Shown here: in pieces, positions 54,547-62,867 of the stretch
Numbering within the stretch: position 1 is the first letter of the stretch
How the letters are laid out: every line of letters begins with the position of its first letter
NCBI RefSeq assembly: GCF_008709555.1
Contig: NZ_VYIJ01000005.1
Location: forward strand, 1 to 64,000
From: Thermoplasma sp.
Lineage (GTDB): Archaea > Thermoplasmatota > Thermoplasmata > Thermoplasmatales > Thermoplasmataceae
DNA length: 64,000 bases
Reading direction: 5' to 3'
Program-made: the position numbers and the translations under genes
The notes under the pieces: model-generated
The model's input: only the letters and a program-made list of their open reading frames with translations
What the model was told of the DNA's origin: nothing
Database searches by the model: none

Positions 54547-55188
54547 ATGTCATCTTACATAATAAAGAATGGAACGATCCTTCAGGACGATCAAGAGGTA
54601 GGGCGCATAGCCATCAACAGGAATGGCATGAGAACAGCAGAAGTCCAAATATCTGGTGTTTCTGATGTGAGGATCGTTCGCGCTGGATCGGGAAGGTTCG
54701 AGATATACGAACATGGAAATCTCGTCGGGTACGAGAGGCGCGGCCTGATACTGGATTACTATTCAAACACGTTCAAAGTCGACCCCAGGGAGCTCAATGG
54801 CTTTGTGTCCGGCATAGCAAACAGCATCAGCGTATACAACAATGGCATCACTGTTGGAACGATAACAAGATCGGACGGTTCTCTAAGGATCGATGCAAAC
54901 AGCGACGATACGGTCATGATCATCTACGGGGCATTCCTCCAAGCCTATACCAGGCCAATACCGGTGGCAGCAGGTCGCAGAGGCATACAGGGAAGGTACC
55001 TTCTTGCATCTCTGGCGCTACTGATAGGGGGCCTGGGCATCTTCGATTACATGTCCGTATACAGCAAGTATCCATATTACTACGGCCTGGTGATATTTCT
55101 GGTCCTGGTTGCAGCGTCAGTGTACATACGTGTTCTTGGCAGGAAGGCTTATTTGAGGAGTCAGAACAGGGAATCTGAACAGCAGTGA
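54547..55188 (+). CDS. Membrane protein of unknown function
   Basis: Not recognised. 213 aa: residues 1-145 are beta-rich with repeated short strands and turns (for example GRIAINRNGMRTAEVQISG, GNLVGYERRGLILDYYS), then two helices (about residues 152-172 and 178-196) and a basic tail. No signal peptide is seen, so the beta domain is probably cytoplasmic and tethered by a C-terminal hairpin. Its stop codon abuts the 3' end of the convergent tRNA-Gly gene with no spacer. Confidence 0.7.
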   Translation: MSSYIIKNGTILQDDQEVGRIAINRNGMRTAEVQISGVSDVRIVRAGSGRFEIYEHGNLVGYERRGLILDYYSNTFKVDPRELNGFVSGIANSISVYNNGITVGTITRSDGSLRIDANSDDTVMIIYGAFLQAYTRPIPVAAGRRGIQGRYLLASLALLIGGLGIFDYMSVYSKYPYYYGLVIFLVLVAASVYIRVLGRKAYLRSQNRESEQQ

Positions 55189-55261
55189 TGCAGGTGTCGG
55201 GATTTGGACCCGAGTCGAAAGCTTGGAAGGCTCTCGTGCTACCAGGCTACACCACACCTGC
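55189..55261 (-). tRNA. tRNA-Gly (UCC) with unusual T loop
   Basis: 73-nt cloverleaf: acceptor GCAGGTG/CACCTGC, discriminator A, D arm GTGT-AGCCTGGTA-GCAC, anticodon stem AGAGC/GCTTT around CTTCCAA (anticodon UCC), 4-nt variable loop, T arm TCGGG-TCCAAAT-CCCGA. The T loop has C where position 55 is nearly always U (pseudouridine). No intron and no encoded CCA. Confidence 0.92.
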
Positions 55262-55542
55262 AGAAAAGCAAAGAGGATATTGAAAAAAGCTAAAAAACTT
55301 TTCCCTGGCTTTCATCCAGACGAATTAAGCATTTTTTGGCGTTGATGAATTAAACAGCATAAGGAGATGCGTCCACCGATACACGGTCGTATGGTTCAGA
55401 ATTGGGAATGCGCCAGCGTACGGCTGCATTAATTTTGCCGGAGGAACTTGCCGTAGAGAGATCGGACGTGCTCTTTGAATGTTTTTAGCTTTTGGAGGAT
55501 AGTTAACTTTTTGTTTACTTCTAAATTGAAGTGACGGTAAAC

Positions 55543-56316
55543 ATGGCTTACATAGGAATCATTGGAGGCAGCGGACTGTACGATCTCATGCCGGAATCAA
55601 CAAAAAAGGAGGTAGAGACACCCTTCGGAAAACCATCCGACGCCATAGAGATTGGCGAAGTCAACGGCGTGGAGGTAGCCTTTCTGCCCAGGCATGGTAA
55701 GAAGCACACAATACCACCGCATAGGGTGAATTATCGGGCCAACATATGGGCCCTGCACGATCTTGGAGTTGAGCGGATAATAGGCCTCAACGCAGTTGGA
55801 TCCCTTAGGGAGGATTATAAGCCTGGAGAGATCGTCATTCCGGATCAATACATCGATTTTACAAAGAGGAGGGAGCTCACATTCTATGATGGACCCCAGG
55901 TATACCATATTTCTGAGGCCGATCCATTCTGCCCAGAGATGAACTCCATCCTTTATGATACCGCCAGAAATCTTAAAATCCCAGTTCACAATTCAGGTAC
56001 ATATATAACGATTGAGGGTCCAAGATTCTCAACGAGAGCAGAATCAAAGATGTTCAGGCAGTTTGCTGATATAATAGGAATGACGCTTGTACCAGAGGTA
56101 AGTCTGGCAGGCGAGCTTGCGTTGTGTTATTCGGTAATCGCTTCCATAACGGATTACGATGTGTGGTCCACCAAGCCGGTGGATGCACGGGAAGTGATGA
56201 ATATAATGAAACAGAATGATCACAAGGTTAGGGACATCCTGTTCAATGCACTTCCGCTCATAAAGAAAGAGAGGAAGTGTTCATGCTCTCTTCGTTTGGA
56301 TAACGCTAAAATGTGA
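55543..56316 (+). CDS. mtnP: S-methyl-5'-thioadenosine phosphorylase
   Basis: Phosphorolyses methylthioadenosine to adenine and methylthioribose 1-phosphate in purine and methionine salvage. 257 aa from ATG 55543: [34 protein letters not shown] and [13 protein letters not shown] are family motifs. The C terminus carries a Cys-Ser-Cys pair (KCSCSLRLD) like that of thermostable MTAP II enzymes. Its stop overlaps the next start (TGATG). The 280 bases between tRNA-Gly and this gene hold no gene that I can support. Confidence 0.92.
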   Translation: MAYIGIIGGSGLYDLMPESTKKEVETPFGKPSDAIEIGEVNGVEVAFLPRHGKKHTIPPHRVNYRANIWALHDLGVERIIGLNAVGSLREDYKPGEIVIPDQYIDFTKRRELTFYDGPQVYHISEADPFCPEMNSILYDTARNLKIPVHNSGTYITIEGPRFSTRAESKMFRQFADIIGMTLVPEVSLAGELALCYSVIASITDYDVWSTKPVDAREVMNIMKQNDHKVRDILFNALPLIKKERKCSCSLRLDNAKM

Positions 56317-57545
56317 TGGAAATGAAATTGAAATTTTTGGGTGGTGCAGAAGAAGTTGGAAGGCTAGGAGTGAAGATAACGGACAGGGACACGAACGTGA
56401 TAGTGGACTACGGAGTGATACCGGAGAAGCCACCTCAGTACCCGCTGCCCCCTGAACCGGTGGATGCGATGTTCATAACACACTCGCACCTGGACCATAT
56501 AGGGGCAATACCTGTCTACTACCACAAGGGAGAGCCAGACCTGTATGCCACGCAGATGACTCTTAACACCATGAAACCGCTGCTGCGAGACGCGCTCAAG
56601 GTCACGAACCTCGAGGGATATCCGGCGATGTTCAACGAGGACGATATAAACAGTGCCCTGGCAAACATGCGTCCTGCGAGATACTTCGAGTCAATCGAGG
56701 TTGGAAATTTGGTTGCAACGCCCTATCCTGCGGGCCACATACCTGGATCGACCATGTGGAAGTTCGAGGACGGCATGTCTGTGACGGTGACGGGCGATGT
56801 CAACACCATAGACACTTACCTGATAAACGGTGCAAAGCCAATAAAGACAGACGTACTGGTGATCGAGAGCACGTATGCGGGTAAGAACCACGAGAGCAGG
56901 GAAGACGTAAGGAAGAGGTTCAGGGACAGCGTGAAGGAGGTCATAGACAGTGGCGGAAAGGTCATCATGCCCGCGTTCGCCGTCGGAAGGACACAGGAGC
57001 TCATAATGACCATAGCAGACATGGGCTACGATGTGGCAGTGGATGGCATGGGCAACGATATAAGCACGATTTACCTTAACACACCGGGTTTCCTGAGATC
57101 CAAGAAGGAGTTCCTGAGGGCACTCAGCAAGGTCAGGATCATAAAGGGCAGGAATATGCGCGAGAATGCAATAAGGAGCGACATAATAATATCGACATCC
57201 GGAATGCTCGATGGCGGCCCTGTACTGGGCTACATTCAGAAGCTTCTTGATGACGAGAAGAGCGCCATATTCGTGACAGGATATCAGGTTGAGGGTACAA
57301 ATGGAAGGAGTCTGCTTGAGAGCGGTACGCTGACCATAGCAGGCGTCACCGTGAAGCCAAAGATGCGCGTGGAATTCTTCGATATGTCTGCGCACGCCGG
57401 ACACGATGAACTTGTGAGCTTCATAAAGGCCATAGACCCCAAGAAGATCGTGCTCTGCCATGGAGACCACAGGGAGAACCTTCTTCCTGATCTGGAGGGT
57501 TACGACGTGCTTCTACCGTACAATGGAAAGGAGTACGAAATTTAA
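56316..57545 (+). CDS. Beta-CASP metallo-beta-lactamase nuclease (aCPSF-like)
   Basis: RNA-processing nuclease of about 409 aa without KH domains, so of the short aCPSF2/RNase J-like archaeal group. Zinc motifs: THSHLDHIGAIP (about residue 52), PAGHIPGS, TGDVN; beta-CASP motifs IESTYAG (A), PAFAVGRTQE (B) and SAHAGHDEL (C), with CHGD at the C-terminal end. It is coupled to mtnP by the TGATG overlap. Substrate is presumably RNA; exo- versus endonuclease mode is not readable. Confidence 0.92.
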   Translation: MEMKLKFLGGAEEVGRLGVKITDRDTNVIVDYGVIPEKPPQYPLPPEPVDAMFITHSHLDHIGAIPVYYHKGEPDLYATQMTLNTMKPLLRDALKVTNLEGYPAMFNEDDINSALANMRPARYFESIEVGNLVATPYPAGHIPGSTMWKFEDGMSVTVTGDVNTIDTYLINGAKPIKTDVLVIESTYAGKNHESREDVRKRFRDSVKEVIDSGGKVIMPAFAVGRTQELIMTIADMGYDVAVDGMGNDISTIYLNTPGFLRSKKEFLRALSKVRIIKGRNMRENAIRSDIIISTSGMLDGGPVLGYIQKLLDDEKSAIFVTGYQVEGTNGRSLLESGTLTIAGVTVKPKMRVEFFDMSAHAGHDELVSFIKAIDPKKIVLCHGDHRENLLPDLEGYDVLLPYNGKEYEI

Positions 57546-57573
57546 AAATAATTGAATTTTTTTAATTATTTTT
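57544..57573. terminator. Bidirectional AT-rich terminator
   Basis: AAAAATAATT (57544-57553) and AATTATTTTT (57564-57573) form a perfect 10-bp stem; the loop is itself T-rich. The repeat starts within the stop codon of the beta-CASP nuclease gene and ends at the last base of the MFS stop codon. Confidence 0.6.
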
Positions 57574-58910
57574 CAGGCCTTCGCGTTCCAGATCTTTTCT
57601 AATGGTTTTTTCTTCGTTTCAGGTGCGAACAGAACTGTTATCACGAAGGCCACGAACATCAGTGCTGCGAAGAGGAACATAGAGTGGAATATGGGATATA
57701 ACGGGAACAGAACCACGCCCATTATTGCTCCGACTCTCGAAACCGAGGTGGCTATGCCCTGAATCGTCGATCTGTAATTCGTCGGATAGAGCTCGGTAGG
57801 GTAGAAGAGCGTTGCAGCACCGACCCACTGTTCGAAAAGAACGAATGAGAAGAAGAACGAGACAAGTGGGACTATCGATATTATCTTCACGAGTGATCCC
57901 AGGAGAAGCAGCGCGAACATCACGAAGACGCCCATGAGTGTCAGCACACGCCTTCCCACGCGATCCGCCAGAATCATTGCAACAGCGTATCCAACCAAGG
58001 CTCCAACGGCAACTATCATCCCGCTTTCCGCTATGACACGTAGGCCGGCTGTGTTAAGGGCTGAGGCTGACAGTCCTATCTCCCTGATCATCGTTGGATA
58101 GTAGAAGCCTATTCCGTAGGATGCAACATCGAACAGGAACCACACAGATAGGACGAAGACAGTCTTTGGAAGGAAGCCTGATGCAAACAGGTCCCTGAAT
58201 CTTACGGATTTCTCTTCCCTGCCTTCCATCAGGCCCTCGCTGAGATCTGGCTCCTTTCCAGTGATATCCTCTATGACCCTGCTCGCCTCATCCGCTTTCC
58301 CGTGGCTCACGAGCCACCTGGGCGATTCGGGTATCTGCATCCTCAGGAAGATTATGGGTATGGCGGCTATGCCTCCGATGATGAAGGTGTATCTCCAGAA
58401 GTAGTCTGTGAATGCAAAAGCATAGTTCATGACCCCTGAGAATAACGATCCTAGCCAGTACATGCCCACCATGGCATATAGCAGCGCACCACGTCTCCTT
58501 ACAGGTGCGAACTCCGATACCATCGTGGAGCTTATGGGGTAATCGCCGCCTATGCCGACACCAAGCATGAACCTGCTGATGAACATCATCCAAAAGTTTG
58601 TCGCCAGGCCCGCTGTGATCGCGAAAACCACAAACAGTATCAGATCGATGCCGAATATCTTCTTCCTGCCTATACGGTCGGAGAGCCTTCCAAGCAGAGG
58701 AGCACCCACGATCATGCCAGCAAAGGCCGATACGTTCACGAGTATGTATTCAAGCTTTGTGAATCCAAGCTGGGCTGGCATAAGCAGGATGGCTATCGTT
58801 ATCACGGACAGATCGTAGCCATCCAGGAACATCCCCATGGATGCTAGCACCTCCATCTTTCTGTGGAACGGCCTCATCTTCATATTATCCATATCGTCAA
58901 AGAATCCCAT
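57573..58910 (-). CDS. MFS transporter, metabolite:H+ symporter type
   Basis: 445-aa carrier with 12 predicted helices. Marks of the sugar/aromatic-acid/phosphate symporter branch: GRLSDRIGRKK between helices 2 and 3, a second copy near DRVGRRVLT, GGDYPISS, and PESPRWLVS after helix 6. The conserved Asp in helix 1 (LDGYDLSVI) fits proton coupling. The substrate is unknown. A strong ribosome binding site and a structured leader precede it. Confidence 0.9.
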   Translation of the reverse strand: MGFFDDMDNMKMRPFHRKMEVLASMGMFLDGYDLSVITIAILLMPAQLGFTKLEYILVNVSAFAGMIVGAPLLGRLSDRIGRKKIFGIDLILFVVFAITAGLATNFWMMFISRFMLGVGIGGDYPISSTMVSEFAPVRRRGALLYAMVGMYWLGSLFSGVMNYAFAFTDYFWRYTFIIGGIAAIPIIFLRMQIPESPRWLVSHGKADEASRVIEDITGKEPDLSEGLMEGREEKSVRFRDLFASGFLPKTVFVLSVWFLFDVASYGIGFYYPTMIREIGLSASALNTAGLRVIAESGMIVAVGALVGYAVAMILADRVGRRVLTLMGVFVMFALLLLGSLVKIISIVPLVSFFFSFVLFEQWVGAATLFYPTELYPTNYRSTIQGIATSVSRVGAIMGVVLFPLYPIFHSMFLFAALMFVAFVITVLFAPETKKKPLEKIWNAKA

Positions 58911-58917
58911 GACCTAT

Positions 58918-58925
58918 ACCTCCTT
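58918..58925 (-). promoter_or_regulatory. Strong Shine-Dalgarno site of the MFS carrier gene
   Basis: AAGGAGGT, 7 nt before the ATG at 58910. Full complementarity to the 16S anti-SD is unusual here for a first gene; most first genes in this window look leaderless. Confidence 0.7.
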
Positions 58926-58980
58926 ATCCGCGGGTCCCGCAGCGCTATCAGCGCCTTCAGGTATGAATAATTTCTGTTCT
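58926..58980 (-). promoter_or_regulatory. Structured 5' leader of the MFS carrier gene
   Basis: Two tandem GC-rich hairpins precede the ribosome binding site: GGCGCT-GAT-AGCGCT (58955-58941) and GCGGG-A-CCCGC (58940-58930). With the TATA element at 59001-59011 the leader would be about 70 nt. A cis-regulatory role is possible. Confidence 0.45.
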
Positions 58981-59000
58981 ACATATGAAGATGTGCTTTT

Positions 59001-59011
59001 CATATATATAG
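59001..59011 (-). promoter_or_regulatory. TATA box of the MFS carrier gene
   Basis: CTATATATATG on the minus strand. It lies about 95 nt before the start codon, implying a transcription start near 58980 and a long leader. Confidence 0.45.
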
Positions 59012-59073
59012 ATTTTCACAGGTCGAAACGGTGAATGCCGATCCTCTGCGAAGATATTCCAGTAAAGCAATAA

Positions 59074-59083
59074 AAAATATAAT
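59074..59083 (+). promoter_or_regulatory. TATA box of the nucleotidyltransferase gene
   Basis: AAAATATAAT centred about 25 nt before the ATG at 59103; leaderless transcript likely. Confidence 0.55.
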
Positions 59084-59102
59084 GGATATGCGATAGCCTG
59101 TT

Positions 59103-60047
59103 ATGATAGGAGCTATACTGGCCGGTGGATACGGGAAGAGGCTCAAGCCCATTACGGATTCTATACCGAAGGCCCTGGTTGAGATAAAGGACAACTACAC
59201 CATAATGGACCGACAGCTCTTCGATTTCAGCGTCATGGGCATAGAGTCAGTTTATATCCTCTCCGGATACTTGGGAAACAAGATAGAGGAGCGTTATGGC
59301 AACCGGTACAGAGACATGAACATCTACTATCTCAGAGAGGAAAAGCCCCTCGGTACACTCTATTCCCTCAGGAACCTCATAGACGAGGTGAAGGATGACG
59401 ACATTGTCCTGAGGAACGGGGACACGGTCACGGACGTCAATTTCCTCAATTTTCTGAGGAAGGCGCAGGACCAGAAATACTACATAACCATGTACGTGAC
59501 GAGGATGAAGAGCCCATTCGGTATAGTCGAGACGTTCGGGGACCAGATAGTGCAGTTCAGGGAGAAACCGGATCTGGACCATTACATTAACGCCGGTCTG
59601 TATTACATAAAGTCTGATGCCTTTCCCTACTTCTTCGAGAAATACATAGACCGCGATCTCGAAACCACGGTGTTTCCAAGAATGGCCAGGGAGGGCCTCA
59701 TCGGATCTTACACCGAGGAGGCCATGTGGATAGGCATCGACAGCGAGAAGGATCTCGAGAGGATAAGGAGCGACTACAGAAACAGGGATGATTATCCCTG
59801 GGGATATTCGAAGGTGCTCTATGACGATGAACGATCCAGGCTGATCGAATACTCCATAAAGGCCGGATCGGATACTGAGATTGACTGCGGCGATGGGTGC
59901 ATAATGCGTGTGCAGTCCGGTCTTGGAACATTTGGCGATTCTACTGATGGAAAATTCAGGAATGGCGACGTCAGGAGCATGTCTGGAAAAATCCGGATAA
60001 GTGCCTTCGAAAACACGAAGCTGGAATTAATCATATCGAAAAAATAA
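59103..60047 (+). CDS. Sugar-phosphate nucleotidyltransferase
   Basis: Makes an NDP-sugar from a sugar 1-phosphate. 314 aa; the nucleotide-binding GAILAGGYGKRLKPITDSIPKALVEI segment (key LAGGYGKRLKP and PKAL, residues 5-25), the metal-binding Asp in LRNGDTVTD (about 105), and REKPDLDHYINAGLYYI. Mannose-1-phosphate guanylyltransferase or glucose-1-phosphate thymidylyl/uridylyltransferase are both possible; the short C-terminal extension is not a left-handed helix acyltransferase. The product may feed surface glycan synthesis. Confidence 0.88.
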   Translation: MIGAILAGGYGKRLKPITDSIPKALVEIKDNYTIMDRQLFDFSVMGIESVYILSGYLGNKIEERYGNRYRDMNIYYLREEKPLGTLYSLRNLIDEVKDDDIVLRNGDTVTDVNFLNFLRKAQDQKYYITMYVTRMKSPFGIVETFGDQIVQFREKPDLDHYINAGLYYIKSDAFPYFFEKYIDRDLETTVFPRMAREGLIGSYTEEAMWIGIDSEKDLERIRSDYRNRDDYPWGYSKVLYDDERSRLIEYSIKAGSDTEIDCGDGCIMRVQSGLGTFGDSTDGKFRNGDVRSMSGKIRISAFENTKLELIISKK

Positions 60048-60128
60048 ATATAATATATATCTGATGCGAAAAGCCATGCTGATACATAGCAAAATTTAAA
60101 AATGATCTTAACATAAGCATCCGGTCCT

Positions 60129-60482
60129 ATGGAAATCGTAACTAGAGAGAAGCTTCTGCAGGCCCTTGATAATATCTATGGGAAGAAGGGAATGTCTAGG
60201 CCTGATGTGGAAGATCTTTCGGATTTTGTTCTTTCATTCTTCGGTTACGATGACTACGTGCTTGACAACGTGCTATCGCCTGCTGAGAGGGACGTTTTTT
60301 ACAATCTGGAAGAGTATGGTATCCTGGAGACCTACAGGGAGGAGATCTCTATTCTTCATGGCAAGGTCTGGAGGGTCAACCAGTGGCGTTACAGGAAGGA
60401 CAAGATAGAGGAGCTTGCATCAGCCCGCACAGAACGCAAGAGCGAGACGAACATCTACGATGAGATCTTCAGGGAGATGTAG
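60129..60482 (+). CDS. Conserved small protein of unknown function (DUF6015-like)
   Basis: 117-aa helical protein. The segment RPDVEDLSDFVLSFFGYDDY followed by LSPAERDVFYNLEEYGILET resembles a winged-helix domain, and the C terminus is charged (KDKIEELASARTERKSE). I recall it as a family restricted to Thermoplasmata, possibly DUF6015, but am not certain. It has its own upstream AT-rich promoter region and converges on the next gene. Confidence 0.65.
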   Translation: MEIVTREKLLQALDNIYGKKGMSRPDVEDLSDFVLSFFGYDDYVLDNVLSPAERDVFYNLEEYGILETYREEISILHGKVWRVNQWRYRKDKIEELASARTERKSETNIYDEIFREM

Positions 60483-60504
60483 AAAAAATTTACAACTTTT
60501 TTCT
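60481..60504. terminator. Hairpin spanning convergent stop codons
   Basis: AGAAAAAA (60481-60488) and TTTTTTCT (60497-60504) form a perfect 8-bp stem; the left arm begins inside the TAG of the small plus-strand gene and the loop contains the stop codon of the minus-strand gene. Each strand ends with a T run. Confidence 0.6.
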
Positions 60505-60858
60505 AAAGATCAAAAGGGGAAATAGGGCGAACAGCGGGAGTAATATTGAACCGTATTTCGGCGCATCGCTCATAAGGTGCAGAACCGGATGTTTTGCGGG
60601 ATCGTATTTGTCAACGTGTATCTCGTATCTGTCGATGTACTCAACCGCATGAACGCTCCTGCTGTCCCATGGCATTGTGAAACGCCAGTCGGCGATCTGC
60701 CCCTTTGGCTCGCCGATGGATCTCCTGAAAACGCCGCTTTCCGATATCCTTGGAACGTGTCCGTAGACCGGATCATTTTTGTATATGGTAATGCCGCCCT
60801 CATTGAGGGCCTTGAGCGCTATGCCGTTCCAGAATTCTGATTCGGTGTACCCCATCAT
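60490..60858 (-). CDS. Small C-terminally anchored membrane protein
   Basis: Not recognised. 122 aa: a soluble, aromatic- and His-rich domain (residues 1-95) and one hydrophobic helix near the C terminus (SILLPLFALFPLLIF) followed by RKKL. It follows the isoaspartyl peptidase gene by 2 nt, so it is in the same operon. No signal peptide; the tail-anchored topology places the domain in the cytoplasm, unless exported by another route. Confidence 0.6.
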   Translation of the reverse strand: MMGYTESEFWNGIALKALNEGGITIYKNDPVYGHVPRISESGVFRRSIGEPKGQIADWRFTMPWDSRSVHAVEYIDRYEIHVDKYDPAKHPVLHLMSDAPKYGSILLPLFALFPLLIFRKKL

Positions 60859-60860
60859 GA

Positions 60861-61685
60861 TCAGAACTCCTTGAGTCCAACGGCCATTGGCTTATTGGCG
60901 TAGTATGCATATTCTTTTTCGTCCACGGCGATTATGCCAACTGGAACGGTGAATCTGTCGACTTCCTCCTTGATGATATCGTGCAGCCTTCCATCCCCAA
61001 TCCTGCTGTATATACGGAAAGATAGGACATTCTTCGCTATCTCCTCGCCCACACCTGTTGCCACAACGGCACCATTCTCCCCAACGTATATTCCCGCGCC
61101 CGGTATTGGTGAATCGCCGACTCTGCCGCGAAGCATAGGGAACGATCCACCGGTGGAAACTGCACCGGCAAATTCACCCTCCACGCGTGCAACGGCGCCC
61201 ACAGTATCATGCGTCTGAACATACTTGAAATATATCTTGAACTTGTCCGGTATCTCGTTCTTCTCGGCATCTTCCTCGAATTTTTTCAGGAGATTTCTGG
61301 CCTTATCTGTCATCGGATCATAGTCCGGATAACCCATGAGCCTTGCGAACTTGATCGCTCCGTCTCCGGTCATCATTATGTGCGGGGACTTCGCCATCAC
61401 ATCCCTCGCGACAAGTACTGGGTTCTTGACCCTCTCTATGTTTATGACAGAACCGAAATGACCGGGTATCATCACGGCAGCATCCATCTGTATGCTTCCA
61501 TCGATCCTCGGCACGGATCCCGTACCAGCGTTGAAGTCCGGGTCATCCTCCATCTTGATCACTGCACGAACTGCATTGTCCAGCGCGCTCATCTCTTCAG
61601 AGGCCATGCTGGCATAGCCATTGAGCCTGCCATTGAAGGATGGATCGGATCCTACGCCACCGTGGATCAGAAGAACGTTCCTCAT
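60861..61685 (-). CDS. Isoaspartyl peptidase / L-asparaginase (Ntn hydrolase)
   Basis: Plant-type asparaginase of the N-terminal-nucleophile superfamily, 274 aa. LLIHGGVGS opens the chain. The autoprocessing site is HDTVGAVAR (about residue 172), whose Thr becomes the nucleophile of the beta chain; VSTGG and GDSPIPGAGIYV follow. It cleaves isoaspartyl dipeptides and asparagine, useful for damaged proteins in a hot acidophile. Start ATG 61685, immediately after an AAGGAGGT (61686-61693) without a spacer, an odd arrangement. Confidence 0.9.
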   Translation of the reverse strand: MRNVLLIHGGVGSDPSFNGRLNGYASMASEEMSALDNAVRAVIKMEDDPDFNAGTGSVPRIDGSIQMDAAVMIPGHFGSVINIERVKNPVLVARDVMAKSPHIMMTGDGAIKFARLMGYPDYDPMTDKARNLLKKFEEDAEKNEIPDKFKIYFKYVQTHDTVGAVARVEGEFAGAVSTGGSFPMLRGRVGDSPIPGAGIYVGENGAVVATGVGEEIAKNVLSFRIYSRIGDGRLHDIIKEEVDRFTVPVGIIAVDEKEYAYYANKPMAVGLKEF

Positions 61686-61693
61686 ACCTCCTT
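61686..61693 (-). promoter_or_regulatory. Shine-Dalgarno site with no spacer before the asparaginase start
   Basis: AAGGAGGT directly abuts the ATG. Normal spacing is 5-9 nt, and no other start codon lies at that distance downstream in frame. Confidence 0.45.
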
Positions 61694-61724
61694 ATCCCTT
61701 TTCGTTTATTAAATTTCATCACTT

Positions 61725-62867
61725 TCAGGGCATGATATTTTTTCCGTAATCCTTTCCGCACAGATTGTCTAGTGCCGCATTCGTGTAGATGAACGCGAGG
61801 TACGGCGACCTGTATGGGTTGAAGTACTCATGCACCGTGAAATCCTCCTCGTTTCCGATCGACATGTAATATATTATATCAGAGGTCTGCAGATAGCCCC
61901 AGAGATCTCCAAGCTTATCCCTGCATTCCTTTATCCTTTCAAACGTGTTCACCTGCATCAGGTTCCCCATCCATGCGCTGAGATCCCTGTTCTTATCGGC
62001 CCATGATGTTGTCTTTCTTATGCTCAGGAAATCTCTCACGCGATGCCTTTTTTCCACCTCCCTTACGAGTATTGTATGCACATCGCTCTGTTCAAAGTAC
62101 ACAGGCAGATACCTTAGGAACTCGAATATGCCGGTCTCTGGCCTCTGGTGCTCACCGAACGTCTCGTAATCCATGAAGAGATTCACGACCTCTCCGCTTG
62201 ACTGGGAAACCCAACCGGCAAATTTGTCCGCTGTGAGCGGGTAATCCTTCCATTCCCTGTTAGAGAACCTGAATGATATATCATCGCTGAGAGGATAGTT
62301 TCTGAGGTATAGGTTTATTCCGGATGGCGCTGCGTAGCGATAATTCACGTCATGCTGTGATGCAATATAGTCCGTACCCTCGGCGAGTATGTTCCTGAAG
62401 CCCATGCTTTTAGCAACCTCGGCTATATGGTCATTGTAGATCAGCTCTGTGTTCCTGAAGGATACGGGATCGTAATTGAATATCATCTTTATGGCGTCGG
62501 TCTGCATCCTGACCTGGCGCGTGAATTCCTCGTCGCTCCATATGGATGCCAGTGAATGGTAGTATGTCTCGGACAGCAGTTCGCACTGTCCGCTCTTCAC
62601 GTAGTCGTCGATAACATCTATGACCTTCGGGCAATACCTGGATGCCTGTTCCAGAAATGTTCCTGACAGCGAGAAGGATGACCTTATGCCATAATCCATG
62701 AGGTGCTGTGTTGCAGGAATGTAGTTGTTTGCTGCAATCCTTCGGAATATTTCCTCATTCTTCTCCTCCCAGAACACGTCTTTATTGCCGTTCTTCAGAT
62801 CAGCGAGGTTCACCGGCCTGATCCTGAACGGCTGGTGCAGTTCAAAATAGAATACCACATCCTTCAT
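61725..62867 (-). CDS. GH57 glycoside hydrolase (alpha-amylase-like)
   Basis: 380-aa GH57 enzyme, cytoplasmic. Family motifs in order: FELHQPFR (motif 1), GTFLE/CELLSETYYHS (motif 2), ILAEGTDYI with the likely nucleophile Glu (about residue 146), and FMDYETFGEHQ with the acid/base Asp (about 218). The length and layout match small archaeal GH57 proteins encoded beside glycogen-synthase-like transferases. Its start overlaps the stop of the GT4 gene (ATGA). Probable role: alpha-glucan (glycogen) turnover. Confidence 0.9.
   Translation of the reverse strand: MKDVVFYFELHQPFRIRPVNLADLKNGNKDVFWEEKNEEIFRRIAANNYIPATQHLMDYGIRSSFSLSGTFLEQASRYCPKVIDVIDDYVKSGQCELLSETYYHSLASIWSDEEFTRQVRMQTDAIKMIFNYDPVSFRNTELIYNDHIAEVAKSMGFRNILAEGTDYIASQHDVNYRYAAPSGINLYLRNYPLSDDISFRFSNREWKDYPLTADKFAGWVSQSSGEVVNLFMDYETFGEHQRPETGIFEFLRYLPVYFEQSDVHTILVREVEKRHRVRDFLSIRKTTSWADKNRDLSAWMGNLMQVNTFERIKECRDKLGDLWGYLQTSDIIYYMSIGNEEDFTVHEYFNPYRSPYLAFIYTNAALDNLCGKDYGKNIMP

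Noticed and set aside
55262-55542. Possible small RNA between tRNA-Gly and mtnP
   Set aside because: A TTGATGA near 55342 resembles box C, but no CTGA or stem completes a known RNA type.
56691-57470. 259-aa open frame on the minus strand
   Set aside because: Antisense to the beta-CASP nuclease; His/Tyr/Cys-rich and without any recognisable pattern.
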